Assembly (NCBI GenBank): GCA_013176395.1 | Contig: JABMLP010000005.1 | Coordinates: 620,001-684,000 of the forward strand | DNA: 64,000 nucleotides | Source: Venturia oleaginea | Lineage: Eukaryota > Ascomycota > Dothideomycetes > Venturiales > Venturiaceae | Direction of reading: 5' to 3' | Shown: piece after piece, positions 55,128 through 64,000 of the stretch | Position numbering within the stretch: the stretch's first letter is position 1 | Layout of the letters: the number at the start of each line of letters is the position of its first letter | Notes under the pieces: generated by a model | Told to the model about the DNA's origin: nothing | The model's database searches: none | What the model saw: the letters and a program-made list of their open reading frames with translations, nothing else | Position numbers and translations under genes: made by a program

Positions 55128-57393
55128 ATGTCTCAGCCAGCGGCACCTAATCTCCTAGACGCACCGATTTTCGGTGGGCAGAACACCACCAGCTACTGCC
55201 CTTTTCCTCCTGCAACCTTGCCGACATCTGTACAACCCGAGCACCAGGCTCTACGAAGCAAATGAAGAGCATCACCACAGCTTAGATTCTTCTTCGTCTA
55301 ACATTTCATCGCTGACTAAAGAAAGGCTTGCAGTTCTTGTCGGCGTAAGAAGGCCAAATGTTACTGAGGAAGCGCTTGCAGCCAGTGTAAGATTGAGAGC
55401 TTGGAATGCGTGTACCACAGGGTAAGATCGCTACCTGGTGACAGAAAGGCCGCACCTGACGAGTCTATAGCCATGCCAAAATTGCAGGAGACGCAAGGTG
55501 AAATGCAGCGGCGTTAGCTCCCAAGGTCTTTGTGGCCGCTGCATGAGGTCCAAACTAAATTGTATTCCGATTGTGCACAGGACGCGCAAACGCCTACGAC
55601 AGGAATCAATGGATCGCGACAGCAACGGTAGAGATACGCATCGCAGACAGAAAAGGCGACACCAGCTTTCTTCGGAGTCACTCAAAATCCTGCAAGATTG
55701 GCTTCCCACCCATGTCGTTTTTCCTTATCCTGATCAATCAGAAAAATATTCGCTCTCTTTGCGAACAGGCTTGACGATCAAGCAAGTCTCGACATGGTTC
55801 ACAAACAGTCGTTCACGACAATTGGACCCTCTTCAGCGATGGCTCTCATGCTCCTCAGAGGACGAAGCGGCTTCTCCAATGGCAATTGACCGTGCAGTAC
55901 AAGACTTTGATTTTGATACCGTGCCTACGAACAGGCAGCAGCAGTACCATCCCGCTTCCAGTACTGGTTCCTCTGCTAGTATCAATTCTGCTTTCTCACA
56001 GTACGACGATGCAAGGTGGTCCGGGCCTCCGCGGAAAGGGCGAAGAAAGACCTATGCATTGTCGGCATCGCCAGTTTCGTTCATGGAATCAAATGCATCA
56101 AGTCCTGAACTTCCAGGCCGCTCCGCCTTCTCCAGTCCAGGGGTCACATCCTCAGATCTGGTTAATGATGAATCCGAAAGAGAAGCAAGGTGAGAATCGG
56201 GGCGCCTTTCTGGACAATGGGATGAGACCTTCGGAAACCCTGACCAGATCGAGGGCAATCCTGCGCTAGCGGGATTCCATCAGCATGGCAGCCGGGGCTG
56301 GGATGAGCTCCAAATTCCATCATTGACTGATAAAATTAATTCTGCTTTACATCGAGTTGACGGTAAATTTTCATCATCTTCTTACAGGTATGTTGACCAT
56401 CACACTCATCCCAAGACCTACCTTGACAGTACGTAGTCTTTAAAGATCTCCGTCTCTGCCTCCACCTGATGTGGCACAATTATCAGGGGTTGAAGACATT
56501 GGAGACACCACACAGCCATGTAAGAAGACACCACAGAAGTACCATTGCACATTTCTTCCCTCAAAAGAAGCACTAGCGTCATGGGAGATCCAGGACGACC
56601 ACTCTCATCACCTCTGGCATTGCGGATTCTGCGGCAAAAAAATGGACAGTTGGAAGGAGCGTGCATCTCACATAGCGGAGCACTCTCGCAGTGGTCTGAA
56701 CATGGACTCTTGGGACTTCAATCGAGTTGACAACGATACCCGAGAATTGGTCTCTGTCCGACCTTCAGCATTGGCTCAGGAGGGTCCTGTGTCTAAATAT
56801 ACCTGGTCATTGTTGCAGAATCCGAGCTTAGACCAGGTGTCCACTGCTGCCGAGGGAGTGACGACTTTTGGCAGCGACTCACAGCAGCTCCAAGGACTAC
56901 AAATGGAGCCTTCTGCAATCGGTGCTCTGGACGACTTGCCAAACGTTGGGAACACCGAGGACTGGTTCGATGAACTTGTGCAAACCCCCGACATATCGTT
57001 CGAGAACTGCAACACTGCGGTGAGTCATACGCAAGACAAAGAACCCGATGGCAATGCAGAAACGTACATCTCGTCTGATCTGAACAACAACTCGGTCGAT
57101 GCTCCCCACGCTCTCACATTCATCTTCCAGCGACACCGGAGACGAGACATTCACTTTACTCGAGGCCAACTCGGTCCTCATTCGCCATGAACAAGAACCT
57201 CGTCTTGATGAAGAAGGACCTTGTTTCGAGCAATGAGAGTTACAAGGCTCAACTTGCTAAGCTCGAAGCAAGTTTACAACGTGCCACAAGACAGAATGAG
57301 GATCGAGAGAACCTGAAGTCAGAATTGAGGATGACCAAGTTGAGGCTTAGGAATATGGAGAGGCTACGAAGTGCTTTTAGGCGCCTGAAATGA
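55128..57393 (+). pseudogene. Zn2Cys6 / TALE homeodomain / C2H2 transcription factor gene, disrupted
   Basis: Exons: 55128-55229 (MSQPAAPNLLD), 55326-55421, 55471-56387, then 56446 on. The 55326-55421 exon encodes a complete Zn2Cys6 cluster (CSSCRRKKAKC, then CSQCKIESLEC) with TGA 55365-55367 inside. The next exon begins with a second cluster (CQNCRRRKVKC, CGRCMRSKLNC). A TALE/KN homeodomain follows (SLKILQDWLPTHVVFPYPD, TIKQVSTWFTNSRSR). A second in-frame TGA lies at 56191-56193, after which the frame continues (WDETFGNPDQIEG) into HRVDGKFSSSSYR. After the 58-bp intron comes a C2H2 finger (WHCGFCGKKMDSWKERASHIAEH). A frame change near 57120-57190 leads to a C-terminal coiled coil (YKAQLAKLEASLQRAT) ending at TGA 57391-57393. 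The product would bind DNA in the nucleus; two nonsense codons and a shift suggest decay. Confidence 0.65.
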
Positions 57394-58345
57394 AGCGACG
57401 GTTGGTGCGTTTAGATAAATTATTACACGGAGAGCACAGGATTGCTCTACATGTGGTAAATTTCTCTCTCTTATTTACCGATCAAATCTCAGACTTGTGG
57501 CCCGTACTATACTACGGTATAGACTGGCACAGTAGTCTCTTCGATTCTGTGCCGCTAAGAGCCACTTCAAGTGAAGCTAAAACGCTGAATCCAAGACTAG
57601 TAGCGAGACGTTAGTAAATTCGTGGCAATCCGTCGTTTCTCACTAGCTAGTAACGTCTAGGTTGAGCTCAAGGACAGCTATTGGGAGTGCTCTGATCTCA
57701 ACGAGTGAAAGCGCACCACTAGATTAAGGGGCCGACTGTGCTGGCACAAGAATCACATGCTCCATAGAATAAAGGTGCCTGGCTGGAAGAATCTTTGCAA
57801 TTACTGTGTACTCAGACCTCAGTTCCGTCCCAACCTGCGGACCAATAACCGACACGAGGGAAGAACTCCTCCTCAAACCAAACGCGCGTTGTCGTCGATC
57901 AATTTCCGTGGCATAGTGGCGCTCCTTCATCATATGGCTTTTCATTTCCCCATATCTAAGTCAAACCAGGCGTACGACCAGAAGAGTTTGGTTGAGAGTA
58001 TTTCACGATCTATCTCGGGTTACCTGATACACTTCACTGCTATCTTTAGACTGTTCGTTCTTGGTTCCTGGTTGAGGGGGTCCAAGCTATCCCCGCTGCT
58101 GCCACGCGACAAGTTGACAACTAAGGACATGCCGACTTTCTTGAGTGCACGGCACTCTATACGAGTCATTCACGACCCCGCAAAAGAGCGATGACATTTA
58201 GAAGTCATGATAAGTACTTGAGGAGTTGTTGAGCGCTTGGATTTGAACAGATAGATCTTTGCTTCCTCCTCACTCGTTACACAGTACTCAGTCATCAAAC
58301 AATATACCGCATACTAATCCAGATCAAGCTTCAGCCTTGCACAGC
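57394..58345. other. Intergenic; nothing recognised
   Basis: Short frames only. Confidence 0.35.
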
Positions 58346-59176
58346 ATGGCAACCAACAGCTCCAGCAAATCATCGTCGACGCCAGCGTTCAAAGTAATCG
58401 CCTGCGGCCTCCCAAGAACGGGCACAACGACAACCGGCCTCGCCCTCTCCATCCTCCTCAATGGCCCCGTCTGGGACGGCGGCGGAGAATCCTATTCCGG
58501 TTCTCCAACTCGCCAACGCGAACTCCTTACCCTCGCCTCACACTGTCCCTTGCGCACTCCCTCCGACCGCGCTCAAGTCCTCAACCTCTTGCGCTTATTC
58601 ACGGAGGGGAAGGTGGCAAGCACAGATCAACCCGGCTGCTACTTCATCGAGGAATTATTGGAATTGTATCCCGATGCCAAAGTCATCTGTACGACGCGGG
58701 AGAGGGAGAGTTGGTGGGCTTCTTATTCGACGTTATGGTCTAGTATCATTTCACTCTCGCAACACCCGCTGTCCTACCTCTCACCACAGCTCCGTCGCTT
58801 CTGCAAATTCAGCCTCGATTTCTACGCTCGCGTGCCGCAAGCCGTTGGTATGAAGAATGGACACGCATCCGGATGGCCTATGTCGAATCAAGAAGAGCTC
58901 TACGATCTCCATGGCGAGTATGTGAAAAGGGTTGTGCCTGAGAGACAGCTGTATTACTTTGATGTCAAACAAGGATGGGGACCTTTGTGTGAGATTTTGG
59001 GGGTGGAAGTACCGGATTTGCCGTTTCCGCATGAGATGCGTAGGGATTGGTTGATGAGTACGAAGGCTGCTAAGGTTGCGGAGTTATGGAAGAGGTTTTT
59101 CTTAGTGCTGTTTAGTGTTTCTGGGACTGTTGGATCGCTTGTTTGGCTGTGGAGGATGAGGCAGGGTGGTTGGTAG
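58346..59176 (+). CDS. Sulfotransferase-like P-loop protein with C-terminal membrane anchor
   Basis: Single exon, 276 residues from ATG 58346. Near the N-terminus KVIACGLPRTGTTTTGLAL carries the PAPS-binding-type P-loop (GxxRTGTT). YPDAKVICTTRERESWW matches the 3'-phosphate-binding strand and helix of Sulfotransfer_4 family proteins, and KRVVPERQLYYFDVKQGWGPLCEILG is the usual family end. The last 30 residues form a hydrophobic segment (FFLVLFSVSGTVGSLVWLW) followed by basic residues, consistent with a tail anchor. Similar fungal genes are often mislabelled as epimerases. No substrate is known for these fungal members, and some may not be sulfotransferases at all. Intact. Confidence 0.82.
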   Translation: MATNSSSKSSSTPAFKVIACGLPRTGTTTTGLALSILLNGPVWDGGGESYSGSPTRQRELLTLASHCPLRTPSDRAQVLNLLRLFTEGKVASTDQPGCYFIEELLELYPDAKVICTTRERESWWASYSTLWSSIISLSQHPLSYLSPQLRRFCKFSLDFYARVPQAVGMKNGHASGWPMSNQEELYDLHGEYVKRVVPERQLYYFDVKQGWGPLCEILGVEVPDLPFPHEMRRDWLMSTKAAKVAELWKRFFLVLFSVSGTVGSLVWLWRMRQGGW

Positions 59177-60277
59177 GGGTTAGCGGAGTCGTCGAAAGGA
59201 GTGTTGCCTGATTCTTACTCTGTTACCACGGGATGGTGTAGTTCGTGCAGGGAATATGAATTTTGATTGTAGCCTCCATCGGGAACACCAATACGCTCAA
59301 GGTACGATGCAAGAATGTCGATCAAGGACAGGATCAGAAGTACGTGTATAGTATACAGTAGGATAGCATGTAAGGTGGTCAACTGGGAAGGACCAAGTAC
59401 TTGGTAGATTCAGAAATCCGACGAACGGACGGGGTGGGTTTAGGATGACTCTTGCTCAGTAGTACGATCCTCCGGAGACGGAGCGTCCCATTCCATGAAC
59501 GGGTTATTCACCCGCGTGCTATATGCCTGGAGATGTTTGTCGTCATTTACAGCCTCAAGTCGGACAGAGGGGATTTTCTCCATTTCGGTGTTGCTATGGT
59601 TGATCCGAGTCCCAAACGCGACTGCGCGCCTTCACCGAGGTAAGTAACGAACAGACACCTCCTGTCCGGTAACACACCCTGAGAGAGGAGTTGGCCAGAG
59701 GATTGATGAGTATTCGACGCGCTGCGCCACTTCGTCCTCTCTGGTGTGCCAGCCGATTCGGTCAATTCGGGAGGAAAAGTGTCAAGAGCTTTCCAGCGAA
59801 ATCAAATCTTGCAAGTTCACGAAACCAGGAACCCACTAGACACGAAAAGAAGATGAGCTTTCTCTTCAGATTACGAACAGACTATGGTGCCTGTTCCATC
59901 ACCCCCGGAGTGAGATGATAAAGGCTGTGCTGGTACGCCTGTCTTAGGTGACTTACAAGTACTCCTTCGATTCTCCATCCAGTATCAGCCAGAATCTGAT
60001 CAGAAATACTTACCGAACCATAACTTCACTCTACTGCAAGCTATCAATTCATATACAGATACTGCCTCCATACGATTTCACACGTCTCTGAAATCGGCTT
60101 ACGACGCATCAGCGCTACCCTAGTAGAATAATCCTATAAATAATATACTGGCCCCAGCTTTCCAGCCCGCCTTGACGAGCTTCCAACTTCGCAGCTTGGA
60201 GCTCTTTCTAGACAACCAACTCACCCAGTGGGTGGGAAAAGCCACGACTATCATTCTAGCTGTCGTCAAGACAGTCA
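59177..60277. other. Intergenic; nothing recognised
   Basis: No coding or RNA signal recognised. Confidence 0.35.
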
Positions 60278-62631
60278 ATGACAGATCCCAGACAACATCA
60301 GAGACGAAATAATCTCGCCAACACGCGACCTTCGAGTGCAACAAACTCGGCAGCATACACCCCATTCGCTCCTCCAAGCGGCCATGCATCTTCGGAAAAC
60401 ACGATATCGCAACCCACTTCGCCTTCCACGCTAAGGCCAACAACAACTGGGGGCTTCTTGGGCGACTTGGAGCCTCCTGGAACGTTCAATCCTTCAAACG
60501 CTTACTACGGCGATCTTGGACAGCTAGCTGGGTACGGTGTACCGCTGGGAGGGCCTTTGGTATGGGATTGGAATAATTCCATGCAATTTGGAAATTTTAC
60601 GACATTCTACGAACCTCAAGGGGAATTGTCACAAGAGCTTCAAACGCAATTATCAACCACCAACGAGTTCAGTAATCCGACTCCTGTGAGAACATCGAGT
60701 GCCTCTGGGGTTGATATCGGCAGTGGCATGAACTCAACATACGTAGCACAAAATTTTGCTACTCCCGCTGCGCCTCGGAGAGAAAGCGTAGATCCCATGG
60801 ATACAAGAGCTGGTATGAAGCGCAAAGCCAGTGATGCGCCACAGAGTGCGCAGGATCCTTCACCACCCAAACGACCTTCTGTTAGCAAACAGTCCGAATC
60901 ACAATCTGGTCCTGCAACGAGGAGTAGAGCACAAGAGCAAGGCACGGACAATTCTCAGAATGGAGATGTGTCGAACCCGTCGCTAGGTGGGGAGGACAAT
61001 GAGCGAACAAAGGCTCCCTCGTCGAAACAGAAAGAGACGGTTGATCTCACAAAGGAACGCAGAATCGTAGAAATGTCAGCCAAACTGTCGATGGTACTGC
61101 CGGCTGGCAAGGTCTTCCCGATTCAAATTGGCTCTGAATTATTTAGATTATCGGGTGCTTCATTATCTTCAGATGGTCAGTATTTTCATACACACTTTGT
61201 AGATTTAAGCTGACAGTTTAGAGCACCCTCATACTTTTCGCATTATTTTGGCGAGCAACTGATTCAAACTGGCGGCCGAGCGAGCCAAGTTAAGACGTTG
61301 TACATCGATCGAGATCCAATGACGTTCAGAGACATTGCACTGCATCTTCAAGGCTATCATGTCAAGCCGAAAGATGAGGAGCACTTCGTGAGACTGTTCG
61401 CCGATGCCCAATTTTATAGCTGTGAGTATTGCATGTGTTTTGCAGCTCATGATAGTATCTAATATTCGAATTAGTGCCGCGCTTGACCCAGCAATTGTTC
61501 AAGTCCGAAATCTTCATCCGAGTTGGTGACAGGCATTTTCAGATTCCCCGCGACATCTTCGCCTCCCCGGGCGACACTCCAAATTTTTTCTCGTTAGGAT
61601 TTGCCCACTTCTTTACCACACCGAGCGAAGTGTTTCCCGGTCTAGATCGTCAAACCCTCCTCCGTCCTCCATCAATCCTCCCACCATCGATCCCGAATCG
61701 CTCTGGAGATGTTTTCGCGGACCTCGTGAAGATCCTACAAGGCTATGACCTACCAATTCGTGATGCAGCTCACCGTGCAGAATTACTTCGCGATGCTCGC
61801 TATTTCCACCTCAAAGGTGTAGAACAGAAACTCATCCCCGCCGAACTAAGCTTCAACATCCTCCGCCAACGAAATGAAATCATCCTCCATCTCGAAGACA
61901 TCCGTCAATCAGGCCTTTCTTTCTCATCAGACGCCAACTCAACCAATCCCGCAACACCAGCTGGCGACAATTTCGCCCTCAGCATTCCCACAGGAGGTCC
62001 CACAGGCTGGATAACGTATCAACGTCCCTATATCGACCATTCTGCTTCAGATTTGATCCTCGAAATATCAGCTTCTGAGTCAACGACGTTGCATCTGTCC
62101 ACCATGAAAGCGAGTTTTGATGGACGGACGAAAGCGAGGATTACGAGTTTATTAAGTGTCGTTGCTAACAAATTTAGTGTACCAGCAACGGTGCCACTAG
62201 GCCTGATGATGTTACAAAGCGGCGGCGGTATGGCAAAAATACCCGCCTCACCAGCCCATAGCGGTATCAGTGGTGAAAAACTCCGCGTCTCCATCGATCG
62301 CGATGCATTCATCACTGTTGACGGTAGTCCGGTCGAATGGGCTACTGGCGACGATGATGGCGATGATGACGAAGAAGAGGATGAAGATGACGATACGTTT
62401 CCAAGTCCGAAACAAAAAATTATTCTGGGCATGCCCAAGGTGAAGAGGTGGAAGGGAGGGAGGCTTGTCGATCGGGAAATGGAATGGATTGTGAGAAGGG
62501 GGCAGTGGAGGTTGAGGGTTGAAGGGGCTGAGAATGATACTAGTAGGTTTGAGTTTGTTCTCAGGGCGGTTCGGTTGGAGTGTTTTACTGAGGAGAGGGA
62601 GAGGAATGCGAGGAGAGGGTTCTTAGGCTAG
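60278..62631 (+). CDS. Tandem BTB/POZ-domain protein
   Basis: Exons 60278-61175, 61224-61421 and 61475-62631 give 750 residues in phase (introns 48 and 53 bp). The first ~260 residues are disordered and Ser/Pro-rich with a likely nuclear signal (GMKRKASD, PPKRPS). Two BTB/POZ-type (T1-like) domains follow: FPIQIGSELFRLSGAS with YFSHYFGEQL and TLYIDRDPMTFRDIALHLQGY, then EIFIRVGDRHFQIPRDIFAS with FADLVKILQGYDLPIRD and LLRDARYFHLKGVEQKLI. A C-terminal beta-rich domain contains a polyacidic insert (DDDGDDDEEEDEDDD). Repeated BTB domains suggest self-association or adaptor function with cullin-3; the biological role is unknown. Intact, with one consistent frame throughout. Confidence 0.85.
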
Positions 62632-63356
62632 TAGTATTTGGTTTGGGCGCCATCTCAATATTTATATACTTGCATTTGCATTTGCATTCGCATTGCGAGG
62701 AGCTGTTCTTCTTGTGTATCTATCCAATTATAACAGATCAGAGAAAGATCTTTTCGGGATGTGAGTTTTGTTCATCGCATATAAGCTGCCCTCACCATCC
62801 TTTCCCAATATTCCTCTTCAGACCCCAGACCATCTGAACACATGGACTTTGCCGCGAAAAAAGGCAAATGAACAACGAAGCCATGTTTGTTTGCTTCGCG
62901 GAGATTTGAAGATGCTAGGCTCCATGTATCAAACTTGTCCATGCGATACAGAAGGTCATGGCTCCACCAAGAGAAAGGCAGGAAATCCAAATTCGTGAAT
63001 CGGGACTTGACGCGATCGGGCATGATCTGACGACAGTTGTCTAGAGAAAGATGTGTTCCCACTGGATGTGGCTTGTGAAAAGATGTTGAGGGGTGGAAGG
63101 GAAAGGTTGCAGTCGCTGGCGGGTGGATTGGGAATCACCGTACTTGCATGTTCCATCCTCGGGCGGACTGCTCAGCGGTTGTCCCCCGAAGAACCAACTA
63201 GCTAGGAGCCCCGGTGTACGACTTCGACCGGAATATACGGAATCAGGTCCCAAGTGTGGAGTCACGAGTAAGTAGCGTTTTCACGAAACGAACACGAAAG
63301 GATCGCCACAAATCAACACCTAACTCGAACCTCACTGGAGCTTTCCTTCCTTCTAT
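62632..63356. other. Intergenic; nothing recognised
   Basis: Contains a short T/G/C hexamer repeat near 62670 (CATTTG/CATTCG). No gene recognised. Confidence 0.35.
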
Positions 63357-64000
63357 ATGGATCGTCTGCCATTGGAACTGATCTCGTACATTGTCGGCTA
63401 CCTGGAGGACCATCATTATCCCGACGATAGTACAGCACCTTCTCGAGGCAGTGCGGACGAGGATGACGAGAGTGTGGACGAAGACTTCAAGACGGATTCC
63501 GAATCAGACGTGACCGAGGAATACGACTCTGCGCATGTCTCAACCCCGAGATAGTCTAGTCTGGATCAATTCGGTTTCCAGTCGTACAACAGCCATCTGG
63601 CAAGAGCTCGGAACTTGAAGGAAGTCATTGAGATTGAGCTTTTTGAAAATTCAATTGTACTTTCCCGGAGAGGAGCTCGATGATGGAACGAACCTCGAGT
63701 TGGACGTCACCGTGGACATGATAGCTAAAACGGCTCCTACATCTAAGCTGCCTACTCTCGAATCCGTAAGAGAGCTGACGATTGGGGCTGAAATGGGGAC
63801 TGTCTTTCCAGGATTGCTGGCTGCAATGGTAACCAGTCTTCCTGCCCTGGAAGATCTGTGGCTTAACGGGCAATATCACGAAGCTCGCGCACGTCGAATC
63901 GATTTCGAATTAGCTCGTAGGAAAAGTAAGTGATGTATTCGAGTCTGCCTAGCCATGATCAATCCCTAATGTTAAGTAACAGCCCTCGTCGCATTGTTCA
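63357..64000 (+). pseudogene. F-box protein gene, partial at window end and probably frameshifted
   Basis: ATG 63357 opens an F-box (MDRLPLELISYIVGYLE) followed by a long acidic insert (ADEDDESVDEDF). TAG at 63552-63554 ends this frame. Coding-like sequence then continues in another frame: VWINSVSSRTTAIWQEL, a TGA, and then IQLYFPGEELDDGTNLELDV, VRELTIGAEMGTVFPGLL and LPALEDLWLNGQY, which resembles the LRR-like half of fungal F-box proteins. An intron (63926-63982) leads to LVALF at the window edge. The stop and the frame change suggest a pseudogene, but a missed intron between 63550 and 63630 cannot be excluded without the rest of the gene. Confidence 0.5.

Noticed and set aside
1..64000. 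CRISPR array, operons or ribosome binding sites
   Set aside because: The sequence is a eukaryotic nuclear fragment with introns; the only regular short array (17762-17878) has no spacers.

Overview
The window reads as nuclear DNA of a filamentous ascomycete (Pezizomycotina). Genes carry short GT-AG introns (mostly 48-90 bp) with CTRAC-type branch points. The content is typical of the group: a secreted AA9 polysaccharide monooxygenase, a 7TM-RGS protein, F-box proteins, an NLR relic, a Zn2Cys6/homeodomain regulator, and Fot/pogo, Tc1-like and hAT transposons. Leotiomycetes is my guess for the class; nothing in the window proves it.

Layout. 0.5-2.4 kb: two related genes that share a first intron position; the second has a nonsense codon. 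2.7-4.8 kb: an amidase on the minus strand with a long first intron that hosts a palindromic insert and a one-base frameshift near its end. 4.95-6.39 kb: a deleted Fot/pogo transposon. 6.7-7.5 kb: 40S ribosomal protein S5. 9.3-11.4 kb: a 7TM-RGS protein. 12.1-13.1 kb: a DDRGK/UFBP1-like membrane protein. 13.3-17.4 kb: three Cys/His-rich MC-x-H proteins. 17.76-21.5 kb: a 13-bp tandem array and a hAT element with a perfect 8-bp target duplication. 22.5-24.5 kb: a frameshifted small secreted protein and a multiply broken F-box gene. 27.1-27.7 kb: a small GPI-like secreted protein. 28.5-31.7 kb: an NLR relic (alpha/beta-hydrolase plus NB-ARC). 32.2-33.4 kb: a repeat-rich insert bounded by 14-bp direct repeats. 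34.6-37.9 kb: poorly defined genes.

38.4-40.0 kb: WRAP73/Wdr8-type WD40 protein. 40.9-41.8 kb: AA9 LPMO. 42.6-44.9 kb: VHS-GAT protein. 45.7-47.7 kb: a protein with an N-terminal glycogen-binding-like Ig fold. 49.7-53.3 kb: a nested transposon complex, with a Fot/pogo and a Tc1-like element sitting inside one palindromic element. 53.7-54.4 kb: isochorismatase-family hydrolase. 54.6 kb: a second copy of the palindrome found in the amidase intron. 55.1-57.4 kb: a degenerate regulator with two Zn2Cys6 exons, a TALE homeodomain, a C2H2 finger and a coiled coil. 58.3-59.2 kb: sulfotransferase-like P-loop protein. 60.3-62.6 kb: tandem BTB protein. 63.4 kb to the end: an F-box gene that runs off the window.

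The genes do not form an operon or an obvious biosynthetic cluster. Conserved housekeeping genes alternate with decaying accessory genes and transposons. Most broken genes carry one or a few stops or single-base shifts. Exons given are my manual splices, checked for reading phase but not against transcripts.
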